A stretch of 64,000 bases of DNA. Origin: Sthenelais limicola. Lineage: Eukaryota > Annelida > Polychaeta > Phyllodocida > Sigalionidae. Positions 1 through 14,000 of the stretch are shown here, one piece after another. Each line of letters starts with the position of its first letter. The stretch's first letter is position 1. Both the position numbers and the translations under genes were made by a program. Location of the stretch: NCBI GenBank assembly GCA_942159475.1, contig OW804097.1, positions 113,088,582 to 113,152,581 on the forward strand, read 5' to 3'. Below the pieces are notes generated by a model. It ran no database searches, was not told where the DNA came from, and saw only the letters and a list, made by a program, of their open reading frames with translations.

Positions 1-118
1 TTGGTGAACAATTACTAGTAAAGTAGCTAAATATATTCTATAGGACGAGCTTCAGAAATGAGAAGATTCAAACAAAAAACAAATACTTTGAAAAATATTA
101 ATTTTGTGACAAGTTCTC
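1..118 (+). repeat. Truncated family B MITE, distal part
   Basis: The first 118 bases match the distal third of the roughly 400-bp element seen complete at 4492-4894 and 41032-41428: shared stretches include attactagtaaagta, ctaaatatattc and actttgaaaaatat, followed by a decayed version of the terminal motif. The left part lies outside the window or is deleted. Confidence 0.7.
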
Positions 119-1243
119 AGTAAACGTAAGATGCTTTTTCAATTAGTTTCAAATCTTGATTTGTGATAGGGGCCGGAAATTTATTCATTTGTGCCCAATG
201 TCTACTGGACCCTAATGAAGCCTAGCGAAGAAGAACTACAGCAATCTACCTCTACTAAAGGCCGTACAGCAAGTATTTTTAACATGGAAAACAGACTTCT
301 TTAAGACGAGGTAAAGGTCGGGGACCGTAACACTTATGTTTATCCTAATGTCCTGTTTTTCCACCTTTATTATTGTACCCTATTCGTTTACATTGGTACA
401 AAGCTAATGTAGTGAAGAAACATCTGGTGATGACTTATCTGCAATGAAACAGAATTATGCTCTAAAGGCTTTTTATACATGAGTCATTTATAGTTCACAT
501 AAAACTAAGCGGCTTTGAGATGCCCACGACTCATTATCCACATATAATATTATTCCATTTAATCTGTAAATCTACACTATTCTGCTTAGCTCTGCTTATC
601 AATGTCACATTGCAGCTTTTTTGATGCTACAATATAGTTACCATGCTTTAAGTCCACTATATATAATGACCTGCATAAATCTTTTTACCTCACTATGTCG
701 CGTCACGTGCGCCAACCAGATTCCGTCATGTAATCCTGTGTAACCATGGGAGTCTAAACTGATCTGTTTGATGTTTGAAGATCAACCAAACTGGACCCTT
801 GAACTGTTCCTTTCAAACTGATCGCATGTGTAATAATTTCATCAATATCTTAAATGAGATAACGATCGGCAGCTCCCCTCTTCCAAATATATTCACCCAA
901 TTATATTACATAACCTTTCATATATATAAACCCTCACTGCCCTCTGTCAAGCCACACTTTCGAACTCCGCTTTCCACCCTCCCATCCCTACAATTAAAGA
1001 ATCACTTAAAAATATATTTCATTTCACTATCTTATATCTCTCAATCTCTCATTCCTCAACTTCAATATTTTACCAATTATAAATGAATTCCTTTATTGAG
1101 TATCCACATGTATAATTATATGATTTTAACATAATCATATATAAAACAACTTGTCAATTTATCAACAATTTTCTAGACCAAAAAAAATCATTTATCTATT
1201 GTCAAATGAAGTATTTATATCCACACCCGTTGCTGTTATCTCA
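119..1243. other. Gene-free AT-rich stretch
   Basis: No exon-like signal, repeat end or RNA gene was recognised here. A 103-codon open frame at 775-1086 is made of low-complexity, Ser/Leu/Pro/Ile-rich sequence without splice or domain support, and I do not regard it as a gene. Confidence 0.5.
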
Positions 1244-1378
1244 TGATACATACATACATTCTTACATACATACATATCGCGTATACATACATACATACAT
1301 ACATACATACATACATACATACATACATAGATACATACATAGATACATGTATACATACATACATGTATACAGACACAA
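1244..1378. repeat. (TACA)n microsatellite
   Basis: Tandem four-base units TACA/CATA with occasional GATA and GTATAC interruptions. The periodic Tyr-Ile-His and Met-Tyr-Val-Cys open frames on both strands across it are artefacts of the repeat. Confidence 0.95.
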
Positions 1379-1850
1379 AAGTGTACCAGCAGCACTCGAA
1401 TGGGGTACCACCCTTGCCGCGCCAAATGCAGGTGCGCGGTATACAGGAGAGCGGTAAGGTATGGAACCCCCTGAATGTTCATGATTATTCTTGTAATAAT
1501 AATAAATGACCAACATTCAGGGCCTGCTGGTGCAGTGGGCCACTTTAGTGTATAACAGAATCGTATTTATAAAGACTACCTCTCTATAGACACCAACTCT
1601 CTATTAAGTCCAGCTTCTCTTAGCCCCGAATTGCTTTCCTCTTATTAGATTAGCCCTTCTCATGAGACCCCCTCGCTATGATACCACACATCGTTCAGTC
1701 CCAAGGGTGGTCTCAATAGGGAGGTTCCACTGTATATTTATTCGACTTCGCTTCTGGATTATAACCAAACAGTCCACTAGCAGCCCCTCACTGTCGGTCA
1801 TTAATCCTGATAGTATTCTAGCCTCATATCGGGTATTTATATATGGATGG

Positions 1851-2080
1851 ATCAGGTGGTCAGAAAATGTACAATTGGCAGCTTTATACATTTTGTAAAT
1901 TCTGCTACTGATAAATGATGAATACGAGGTATATCTGAATATATTTAGTATTGTGTTGCTTATAAATGGCTGTTTTGTCATGTTAAACTGTACTTAGAAG
2001 CTCATTTCTCTATTAAATGTGGGTTATTTGAGAGAATAAGTGAAGGTGAATTGTATATTTTCGCACGATCTGAGCCACAT
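1851..2080. repeat. Family A MITE copy (diverged)
   Basis: Begins near cagaaaatgtacaattggcagc and ends near gaaggtgaattgtatatttt. The interior (ggtatatctgaatatatttagtat; tgttaaactgtactt) belongs to the subfamily also seen at 8604-8846 and 18347-18583. The outermost terminal bases are mutated. Confidence 0.85.
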
Positions 2081-2690
2081 GTGCTTTTAAATAAGTCTCC
2101 CCCCCCCCCGACCCTCTGACACATATGCACTCTCAGTCACCACTTGAGTGAACACCTCTGCACCTCAGACAACCCGCTTGTACAATCAGACTTTATACAC
2201 CACCATGACAGCATTTGGCTGCACAGATTGAGAAAGCCTCCCAAAAGGTGAGTACATACAAGATACAATGTACGTTTATTTTGTATAGTACAATTAACAC
2301 AAATAGTAGAGTGTTGTAAGGTTTTTGATTTTATTTTATGAATATTTAGTATGCAGAAGCCCAGATGGCAGAATACGCATATAAAGTTGTTAAAAAACAA
2401 TAGTCGAGTGTAGTTCATTATTCCATTTAACTGGGAATCTGGCCTATATAACTCTCTGGATACTACCTATGTACACGGTAACTATTGAATTGGTTGAAGG
2501 AGATTGAATATTGCATGAGTTGCATGGCAATGAGTGTGCTCTTGAGAGTGAAATCAATGAGTTAGTTCACTCTTTTATTATAATTATGGGCTTTTAATGA
2601 TATAAATAGAAAATATGTTCGCGTCATGAAGTTGAATTTCTGCCCTAAACCTGGTAAAAGTACTACATTGGTTGTACTTGGCTACCACAC

Positions 2691-2932
2691 ATGGGTGAAA
2701 TCGCCAGAAAATGTATAAATTCAGTTTCACCGATTTTCTCAAATAACCCGAATTTCAGACTAAAATATGGTTCAAAACTCAGTTCAACCTAACCAAATAT
2801 ATTCGTAGAATCAATGGAATGCCGAATATACTTGAATTTAAGTAGTATTGACCAAATTACAGCCTAATTTAGCAGAATTTACTAAATGTGTACAGCAGCC
2901 GACTGTACATTTTCTGAAAATCTGACCCACAT
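2691..2932. repeat. Family A MITE copy (full length)
   Basis: Starts ATGGGTGAAATCGCCAGAAA and ends TTTCTGAAAATCTGACCCAC, with the interior hallmark of this family (cagcctaatttagcagaattt, then actaaatgtgtacag). It is about 240 bp, non-coding, with terminal inverted repeats of about 30 bp. Confidence 0.92.
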
Positions 2933-4491
2933 AACTTACTAGACGTAATGTTATATAATAGTGTAGAACTATGACGTGAATATGAATATGATTCTATCTA
3001 ATAGAGCACCCAATGCAACACTTTCCCTCCCATACGTTAAGGGAGTGAAAGTGTAGCATTGGGTGCATAGAGGTAATGGGGAAAAAATCTTAAAAAACGT
3101 AGGGAATACTCATAGTTTTATTCTTGTTGAATTGTATTACTTTGGGAATCTTAAGCGTTTTGACCTAGTGGATGGTCAGTTATCATCAGGGGTGAATCAT
3201 TGCACCAATACATGTTTCAAATGTAATATTGTATTTAGTATGTAAATGGACCGCTAGATACAAAATGCCCACACAAATAGGAAAATCCTAAATAAGTAAG
3301 AAGGGGAATCCCAACAGCTACATACTTGATGTGAATATCTTAGTAATATTATGTTTTCTGGGGACAGGACTCATCATTATATCCTCACACCGTCTCAAAC
3401 CCACCAGACCATGGAGAGGGGATATAGGGCTGAAACCACGATTATCCTGGTAATTTATTAGCGCGTTTACTCGGGAATCCCACTCACTGTAGATCTATAC
3501 ATACCTGTTCCTTTTTTTATAACGTTTCGTGAGTCGGTCCAGCGGAAAGTTCTCAAAACGCCACTAGGGGGACACGTTTTCACATTTTTAAGAACATTTG
3601 TGACTTATACAACATCAACATTCTACGCTGTTACATGTTCAATCAAGTATTTGAAGTCTAATAACCGAGACAAAATGCCGCCGTTGAGCGATAATAAGGG
3701 AAGTTATATCGTGAAAGGATTCGGATGGGTCCTCCAAATACAAATGAGGACATCATAAAAGCCCTATAGCAAAAACAACTGGACAACATCTTCCAAAACG
3801 TTCGTTTTTTTCCGATGTTAGTTGAGAGTGCAGCTTTAACTGAGAATATAGCCTTCATTCAAGGCCGAATAAATCAACAAGTCAAAGAAAGCATTGGAAA
3901 CGATTATTCATAAGCATATCATTTATTTGATTCATCGTTATTGTGGTAATCATTAAGCAAAGCAGTGCTATATGAATACTAATCAAAAGGGCTTTTGATG
4001 TAAATTAGCAAAGTACCCGTCCTACGTACGGTCCCCCTCTCTCCCTGCATTCCCCCCTCTCCCTCATATTTTATCCCGGAGTGGATTATTTTAAGCATTG
4101 GGAGGGGTGGAGGCAGTCAGAGCAAAAACATATGGATGTCCAGTCAGTTGAGATGCATGGATGAATGGTAGGCTGTGAACCAAGTTCCTCCTATTAAATT
4201 AAAAATAATCTAATCTTCACGCCCTTTTCCATCTGTATTAAGTGTACTTTTAAAGCATAATGTTGGGCATAATAATCAATTGAATGAATAATGGTAAACA
4301 TTTGCTGGAATTTGTCTTGATTTAAGAACAGCAAGATTATACAACTTTTTTCAACTTAAAGTTGGCAAACAAAAGGAATTTTCAAATTCACTAACTTTGC
4401 TACATGCGTTAGGAATTGGCATTGGGGCAGGTGCATCATGTTATCAGATTGCTTTCAATGAATCACTACACATTTGCTAACAAGGTAAATG
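2933..4491. other. Gene-free stretch with a small hairpin and a CT-rich fragment
   Basis: No coding exon is supported. Bases 3006-3066 form an imperfect inverted repeat with arms of about 26 bases (gcacccaatgc... / ...gcattgggtgc) and a 9-base spacer. Bases 4008-4075 start with tagcaaagtacccgtcc and continue as CT-rich sequence, matching the start of the larger tract at 14152. Bases about 3810-3842 carry a short motif (gagagtgcagctttaa) that recurs at 5845, 24818 and 60633. Confidence 0.6.
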
Positions 4492-4894
4492 TGATCCGTT
4501 TTAGGAAAATGAGTCATAAGTCGCAAAATATGGATTGTGAGATACCACCATATTTGAAAAGATGAGACCAACATGATTCCAATGAATGTAAACATTAAGG
4601 ACATCTAATAAGTACTTTTATTTTTTAGGTTTTATATTCTTATCTTTGAATAAAATGTTTGCAATATTTCTTGGTGGATGATTACTAGTAAAGTAACCAA
4701 ATATACTCAATGGGATGATCTAAGAAACGCACTGATATAATTAATAAACAGTCTTGAAATTTAGTAGATGTCTTCATACAACCACAAGGACTAGACACCC
4801 CAAAAATGAAAATATTCCAACAAAGAGATCTTGTAAGTAAACGACTTTGAAAAAACACCAATCTTGCGACTTGTGTCTAATTTTCCTGGAACAC
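4492..4894. repeat. Family B MITE, complete copy
   Basis: The left end reads TTAGGAAAATGAGTCATAAG and the right end GCGACTTGTGTCTAATTTTC then CTGGAACAC, so the ends are inverted repeats of each other. The interior carries gagataccaccatat and ggacatctaataagta, as in the copy at 41032-41428. No open frame of note. It lies just downstream of the last exon of the Ig gene. Confidence 0.9.
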
Positions 4895-5096
4895 AAGGTA
4901 AATAAGGTACAGATAGAATAGCCCAGATTCACCTTTCTGATATGCTATATTTTATGATTTTGAGGTTTATCTTTTTTCAATGGTGATTGACGATTTCTGT
5001 TAGTGCAAACAAATGAATCTAGCTTCGCCAATCGAAACAAAACGAACATATGTTGTATCTGGACTAGTTTTGGGTTCTGTGAAAACATATATATCT

Positions 5097-8000
5097 TCAA
5101 TAACATTCACAATATACTCTCAAGTGGTAGGAAACCTGCATGACACCCATAGCACTTTTAAGCTGGCATGTGTACACCCCCTTATCATACTTATTTACAT
5201 ATGACATGTTGCGATAGAAATGTTCTGGCCGAGGGTTGGTTATTTCCCAGCCAAGGGTCCTTCCATCTAAGAACCATTCCAACTTTTCTATGGCTGCAAA
5301 CTCCTTAGTGATATCGCAATGCAAACTCACACTATCTCCCACAAAGATGTGTTCCTGGGGCCCTCTTAGAACAGGCCACTTGTAATCAAGCTCCTCCTCT
5401 GCAAGGTTAAAACATTCATAGCTTATCATTCTGTGAGCAAAAGACTATCTATTGGCAAAATTGACAGAAAATGTAAAATTTGCCACATTCAATTATCTCA
5501 AATAACCCAAATTTGGAACAAAAATAAGGCTAAAAATACAGATTAATATAACATAACCTAAATTACTGTGTTTCTTGAGTATATGCCCATGCAGCTTGAG
5601 AGGTGCAATGAAAGAGGTACAGTAAACATGCATATAGAATAAAACTCTATGTAAGATGCTTATTTCATGTAATGGTGCTTCAGAACCAAACACACAGCAT
5701 AACATAACAGCATTACATAACAGTAACCAGGTTGCAGCCAAAACACCCAAAATAATTCCTCCAAAATGTTGGTCAAATGACTTTTAGATGGTATAGACAA
5801 GAACTGGAACAAAAAGTAGAAAATCTTTAGTTTGTGACCAAAGTTAACCAAGAGTGCAGCTTTCAGAATGTCTGCCACATAATATAAGTGGTGAGAAAAT
5901 AGGTAGAAATACCCGAAGTGCTGTCTGTGTGATCGTTCTTCACCAAGTTGAAGGCAGGAGGAATCCTAAGGTGCGTAGCAAAGCATAGCTGCGAGGGATT
6001 CCTATGCCGGAAACAAGGTGAAGAACGATCACACAGAGAGCAGCACTAAGGATAGTTCGAGATTTATTTGACCCCCTCCAAATGATTTTAAATGTCCTGG
6101 AATGATTTTAATTATGGTAACTTGTTGCGGGAGAAACACAGCGAGGGCATGCCATGGTTCCATTTAGCGCTTGAGTTTATGACGGCTGTCGTGATGTTAA
6201 CGACGGCCGCCTCAGTTTCACTGCATAGCAGAGGATGTAGCATCATGGCATGATTTGTCTCCATGACAACGCTGGCCTACTTTCAAAATAACCAATGAAA
6301 ATGCAGAAGGATAACCAGAGTCATCTGTTTCTTCGCTAGGGACGAATGAAACATGTTTCTTCCTGCTTGCTTTCACATAACAAGCCTATAATAAATCTAT
6401 GGACACTCTATCCCAGAGGTGAAATAAATGGGTATACAACTACTGAATAATCCTTCTGTCTTTTTTTTTGTGGTTTTCATTCAAATAGAATCATAGAATA
6501 GATCTCAATGAGAAAAACAAACAAATCCTTACCTTCTGTTGTGTATATTACACACTCCTCATTACCCATCACATTTTTGGCCTTGCAGCTAATCTCTCCA
6601 TGTTTTTGAGATGTGCGTTTACAGACAGATGTGGATGCTTGAGTGGGCAGACATGAGATGGCATTGTCGTTTGTTGCTGGCTGTTCTTGGCAATTTGGTG
6701 ACCAATCTATAGTAGCAGTTGGCAGCACTCCATCCAACACACACACCACCTCACGGTCTCTGCTGGAAAGAGATACATTCTGACCACACAGAACATGCCT
6801 ACCTTTGTAGTATAACTTTGGCTCCGGGAGTCCTGAAATAAACACATTATAATTGACAAAGTAATGTGAACTTCATAATTCATTTAAGACACAAATGAGG
6901 ACCAAATTAGATTTGTTCAATCACCTCAATGCAAAATATACAAATATACCTAGTTGAATGATTTTCTTTTGTTTTGTAAAACACTTTGGTTCAGCTTAAT
7001 TCAGCATGATCACCATGATGTTATAGTAATAATAAATTGTTATTTCCATGTAACATTTACAATCTGTGTAATACAGTGTAGCATCAATTAAAGAACATAC
7101 TATTTGAGAAAGATTGGAAAAAGGAATGTTCTCTGTAAATGACACAGTTCCCATGGAATATTGATTAATTCATAACAAAGGTAAAAAATTGATAGCAAAC
7201 AGTGTAAATTAAGCATGTAACGTAAAAAGAAGAGAATGGGTAGAGCTGCTGATTATAAATGATATAAGTACATTTTGATTCCATATTTTAACATTTGTGT
7301 TCATCTCATGAGATGCAATCATAATTAAGGAGATAGGGCAGTCCAATCTGTACCCTGGAGTGGATGTGTATACGCATAACCAATAAAATTTGTTAAAAAC
7401 AAATAATGCCCTGGCCTTTCTTAGATTTGCATGTTTTGTTTTTAATATAGATTTGTCTACTTACTGCCCAATGAAAGGTCAAGGGTATGCTGATCAGAAC
7501 GACCATTGATTTCCCACACTTCACACTTCACATAACCATCGTCTTCACATAGAGGATAATACAAGTCTATTGACAGAGACGATGATGTCAGCGTACCATT
7601 GTCACTTTCAACTACCACATTAGATACCTGAAATAAGGAATATTTCAGATCTCAAAGTATTCAATATGCATGTCCATAGACCTTACACTGAGAGCCCAAC
7701 TCAGTCCTGCAGGCAATACGATGGCTGCAGCAGGCCTCAGGCTGATATAGAATGAATGTAGTCCAAGCCCCCAAACCTAGGGGAATTAATACCATACTAA
7801 AGGCTCATTCACGTTACAACAGCTGGCTTGGTGTATGGCCACCGCACGGCATAAAACACAATGTTAAATGGTACCATTGGCCGGCTGGTCGTCGCAATGG
7901 GAATGAACCTTTACGATTATAGTATTAACACATATGGGTCAGATTTTCAGAAAATGTACAATTTGCATCTCTACACATTTTAGTAAATTCTGCAAAAATA

Positions 8001-11000
8001 GGCTGCAATTTGGTCAATACTAGGTAAATTCGAGTATATTTGCCATTGCATTTATTCTAGCAACCTGTTTGGCCAAGTTGAACTGTATTTTGAACTTTAT
8101 TTTCGTCTGAAATGTGGGTTATTTGAGAAGATTGGCAAAGTTGAATTGTACATTTCCTGAAAATCTGACCCATATACTAGCAAATTCCTGTGCTTGCTAG
8201 TGGGAGAGTGGACCCCACATTTTAAACTATCCTTGCTTCCTCTCCCGCCATCTTTCTCTTTCAACTTCTCTCTGTAACTTACCCATATAACCATTCATAC
8301 CTCAAATGAGACCCTTTTAAGATATAGCAAGCATTAATTTATTATGCCCGTGACTGGGAGCTGGTGGAGGGCATGGGAGCTGTGGGATTTTTGTACAACC
8401 AACCTGATGTTATGATCTCACCATTTCTTCTGTCTTGCTCTCTTTTTTTGCTTGTTAACTGTGCCTTGCAGGATAGTGGTCTGGTGTGGGTGGTGTGGGG
8501 CTGGGGGAGGGTTTAGTTCAACAGTAGGAGCAGGGGTCGGAGTCGGGTGCAGGATTTAGGTCACTGAATTTAGGCGGAGGAGTGGGGAGCAGTACTTTGG
8601 TATAAGGGTCAGATTTTAAGAAAATGTATAATTGGCAGCTAGCTCTACACATTTAGGACATTCCCCTGAATTAGACTGAAAAATGAAAAATACCAGGTAT
8701 ATCTCAGTATTTTTGGTATCACATTGATTTAAAGTATCACTTCTGTTCTGTTAAACTGCATTTTGAAGCTCATTCGTGTCTTAAATGTGGGTTATTTGAG
8801 AGGATTAGTGAAGGCAAATCGTAAATTTTCTGAAAGTCTGACCCATAAATGACCACTTGAACATTGGCAGCCCCCTACCCAACATAAATTATGAAAGCTC
8901 CCAAATGTGAATTATTTAGATAGAACTGAACAAGAGGATAGACGTACAAGTGTGATTCAATGGCTCAAGTTTACACATTATTTTGTATAAAAAAAACAAG
9001 CAGCTGAAGTTCGCAATGTGTACAGACCCCACAAAGATATTAGATGGGCATATACTTCCCGCTCAAAATGAATAACCCATTCAGTCATAGTATAATAAAT
9101 CTGATGTACAATATAATTATGTGTCACCAATGGGGGATTTACATGTCTCACTGCACATTACAGTGCTTAAGATTGATTGACATACATACATTTAGCAACA
9201 TTTGAAGGTCTTATTGGTAAACCTACAAGAATTGGCATTGCCAACTGGTATATAGAAAAGAAACAAATCATTGTTTTATTCTATGGGGATAGACTCAATG
9301 TATAAATTTTAATAGCGGCACAAAAAACAAAAAAAATCTGTTTGTATAATAATTAATGTTGAGTTAGTATTAGTAGGTAAGATGGCGTCTACCGGTACAG
9401 ACGGAGGCTAGAAAGCGGGAAGGCATTCGCCCATAATTTGAGACCACAAATATAAATGGACACTTAATACATGTGCAAACGGATAGACAAAACGGAACTT
9501 AACCACTGAAGTGACAATTTACTGGACACTCGCAGTGACAAAAGCATTATAAGGAATCTTACCATCTAAACAAATCCTAACCCTGGATTATCGCCCATGG
9601 GTGATGACAGTCAGTGCAATACCGATCTCGCAGAGACCCAAGCGACCCCCATTAGCACTGAGACGTATCATAGCCAACGAACCTGACACCACTTGTTTAA
9701 AACTTTATGTAAAATCCCCAAGGAAAATGAGTGCGGATATAATATTAAGCAAAATCAAATCATCTCTGCAAATACAGATTGCAAAATGGATTTACTGGTC
9801 TCCCAAACAGCGTCACTGACAGAACGGCCCATAAGCTGATAGCTGATGTTAAAATTATATCTTTGTGTTGAGAGCGCTGTTTTCCATTTACCATAGGGCC
9901 TAAACTTGCCCGAAACATTTTTGGGTTATTTTTATTTTGTTCAATTTCATTTTTTATAGTTGTTTTTTAAATTTCTTGATAAATGGTTTACTCTCCTTCT
10001 CAACTGTTTAGACCTATCTTGGAGACCAGTGTTTCTCAACTTCCTCGAAGCTCTAAATAATTGATCTCTGGATTTCATAAGATCTAACAGCTCGGCCGTT
10101 ATCCAAGGCTTTCTCGCCCTCACATTGGTTTTTTCTGTAATTGGGTACATGTTATTAACCACATTCATTATTATATTCAACATATTGTCCCAACCTACTT
10201 CTGGGTCATTTAATTCTCTCATAATTCTATCTGTATCAACCCTTGGTAGACCTGGAAATACCTCGCAAATTCTCCAAGTAACAACAAATTTGAGCTCATT
10301 TCTTTATTCTTTATTTGCTCACCCTGGTTTCATAACCGCTGCCTATACTGCCTGTGTTGCTGGTCATGTAGTGGGTATAGATCATCCCCCGAGTACGATT
10401 TGTGAAGACAGCAACGTAGAGTTCAGCATAATAGAATGAAAATCCGCAGTGAAAGGTAGTCCTCTCACCAAGGTGGATTACTTCTGTATAATTTCCATCT
10501 TCATCAAAGGTTTCCAAATATGCCCACACATAAGCTGCATTGAGATAAACAAATATCATGATCATATTCGTACACAGGCAGAAATTGTTCTACCAGGGAG
10601 ATATCCTCTTTAAATATGCTATAACAGAACTCAAAAGCAAATGTAGAGTAGTCATGTATCAAAACAAAATCTCGAATGCAAAAAAAGAGTGGTCTGAAGC
10701 ATGGACAAAACTATACGGAGAGCTAAAAAGTGTAAGAGAGTAAGTTTTTGCTCACAGATCTCAAAAGAAAATTGTTTTTATTCTTATATAACAAATATAT
10801 TTTGCTTTTCATATGACGAGGATTCTAGCAACCTGTTTGGCTAAGTTGAACTGTATTTTGAACTTTATTTTCGTCTGAAATGTGGGTAATTTGAGAAGAT
10901 TGGCCAAGTTGAATTGTACATTTCCTGAAAATCTGACCCATGTATATTGAACAAAACAAAAATGAAACACATCAGTTAGATCAGTTATAAAGTATATCAG

Positions 11001-14000
11001 TTTAATGTAGTACTTACGCTCAATGTTTAATGTTTTAGAACGTGTAATCTCTACTGCTGGACTTGTGGTTATAGCGGAACAGGTGAAGTTCTTCCCATGG
11101 CTGTCTGAAGTCATATTTTTTTTTGATACCTGGAAGTAGAGAGGGGTTGGTGCTATATGGGTAAGATCGTCAGAAAATGTACAATTCACTTTCACCAATC
11201 CCCTCAAATGACACACATTTCACACATTTCAGTTTTGAGGGCATGTCACTGCAACAGTTTATTGACAGGAAGCACAAAACTCCCATAGACTTAACGTTGT
11301 AGACATAATTATTCATGTTTTCTTGTCACTCCAACAGGTCATAACAGTTCTGATTACCAGAAACAGCATCAAAACATTTTACTCATGACCACCAGAATCG
11401 TCAAAACTCGATGAATAGAGGAAATATGTATCAGCTGCAATTGTAAGGTAAGTTGAATTGTTCTGGTCAACACATTTTTAATTTTCTAACTGCCGCCATG
11501 ACTCTAAGCACCTATAATGTATAGTCCTATATACACTAATCATTAAACTGGTAATTTAAACATATCTTAAGACAACAAAAATACATACAAACACTAAATT
11601 TATTTATTCTTAACTTTCCCAAATAAAAGTTGTCGGAAAAGGACTACCAAAACAGTATTACCTGACCGAGTTTGAAAGATATGCTAAAACAATACCTGAA
11701 CATTTTAGGTTGTAGATTATTGTTAGTAATATTTATCCGTACACTCCACCGTAATTCAATTATATTAGGTATTTTAACACCTGAGAGTTTACCTTTAACA
11801 AAGTCTGTGCCTTTAAGAAACAGATGAATGGATAATTTTTTATTTTTTTAAAACAGATTTTTATTTCCCTACCATTTCACATTTATGTGATACCTTTCAT
11901 GTAAAGAAAATAATACTGTTATAAAGGGTACATCTACGACAATACCAAGTATATTTTTAATCGTTGTATACAGATTTAGGAGAAAATTATATTCTAGATC
12001 CCCATAAAGTCAGCATACATAATATAATATCATCATTCAGAACAGTCGCCATATCACAACCAAAATTTATGAAAAGATGAATACTCTGCAAGCTATGATA
12101 GCAGAGGAGATGATACATAAATCTTTATATTTTTGTTGTTGTATTTTTGCCCATAAAAACAATGACAAGAGAGCAAGAGATATCCGCATTTGGTTAAAAA
12201 ACAGTTCATGAACACATCAAATATTTGGACCAGTTGGTCTTAATCATGACTCTTATCATTTCGGTGAGTTTTGATACAACAATATATCAATACAATACAA
12301 TATGGCTCGAAAATACCACTATCTCTCACTGAGCTCAGGTGAGTATCATCTCTGGCAAGAATGAATACTTACATAGGTTATTCTGGTGCTGGTTTTACCT
12401 AACTGGCCAATTTCTATTGAGACTAGGCCGTCCTTGGTTACATCTATGTCACCGACCATGGCCCTTATTCTTGGTGTCAAGGATGCTGGGATCGACTTGT
12501 GTGCAGCATAGCTGACCTCACATGAGAGTTGTACCATATCCCCATGTTTTATCTTGTTAGGTTCAATTTGAAGCACTGGCTGGTCTGAGAGAATACACAC
12601 AAATAAAGCGATAGCTACAGCACAGATTACCAAGGATTTATTGAGCAATTCTTTCACTTTATAAGATTCTTGAGCTGAAGTCTTATTTCAGTAATTATGC
12701 TTTGTTCACAAGGTTAAAGCCTGACGCACGCATGGCCGATTTGGTCCCTAATTGCCCCCCGATTTGGGTCTCCCAATGAATCCTAAGATTTCATTTCAAA
12801 TTTACCATGGTTCAAAAAAATAAACCAGGCTTTGAAATGAAATCCTAAGTTTCAAGCCCGTGATAATAACATTAGTTTTTTTTTTATTTTACTTTGTTTT
12901 TTGATTTGATTTCTTTGTTTTTCTTTGTTTTTTGAAAAATCTTTATTTCTTTATCCTGCCATCTCGGCCTTTACATTTCTAAAACCTTTACTTCCTTGCG
13001 GTGATATTTCTGTAACTAAAAAGATGAAAATCAACGAAAAAGCTCTACCTTTTTTAATTACAAAAGGATTATTATTAGAAGGATTTCAGACATTATATAA
13101 TACCTGTAATTACCGCGACTTTTGCATTTGTATGCTAGCTTATTTCTCAGGTCTTGATGCTTGCGGATACCTATTTTGTTCGTTTTATTTTAAAAGATCT
13201 ATCTGCTCTTGTATGTCCGCTTTTAGTCTTCGCCATATAACATTAGTTATTAATGTGAATCTTATTATACTATATGAAATACCAGTGGCATACATACCAA
13301 TGAATACAAGATGTGCCTGGGCCTTGACATTATCCTTAAGGATCAAACTGCATGAATAGATTCCTGCATCATTTTCATCCACATTCTTGATGTTCAGGTT
13401 GAACGTGTTTGGATCAGGGTTATCTATGGCAAATTTATTTGTATCAAAGATAAAATCCTTTGGAAAACTCTGGTAGATTGTTTCTGCCTTTCCACTGCCA
13501 TCGGTTATTGTTCTCTTCCACCGGACTGCATCATTCTGTAACATAATAAGTTCTTTAATTTGCATCCACTATTTTCTATATAGATTTGTGGTCGCTGCCT
13601 TGACTTGTCCATCATACCAAGCATTTCAAAATCCATGTGTTGTCAGCCAACTATATACAACATGTTGAACTTTGAACTAAACACCATTCATCTCAGAGGT
13701 AAGCGTGATATGTAATCTATCGTTTCATCAAAACAAATCATAATTATAAATGCTCTGAGTGATAAGGAGTCATTGAAAATGCAGGCCTAGTGTTGTTTTT
13801 TTCAATCACTTTCTTTCTTTTGTTTCGAAGGACAATATTGGGAGTATCAAATAGCTATCAAATCTGGGCCCAAGATTATGTGTATTGCCGCCTTACCCAT
13901 TGACACAATTGAAATAGCTTTTTAGCCTGACAAAGCCATGCATAATTATAATGTTCAAACAACATGTTCTGATGGTTGTGTCGGCCACCTAGTTCTACTT

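Noticed and set aside
1192..1516. Four overlapping open frames with Tyr/His/Ile or Met/Tyr/Val/Cys periodicity
   Set aside because: They are translations of the (TACA)n microsatellite.
12925..13359. 144-codon plus-strand frame
   Set aside because: It overlaps an Ig exon (13298-13535) read in antisense and a T-rich intron; no recognisable protein.
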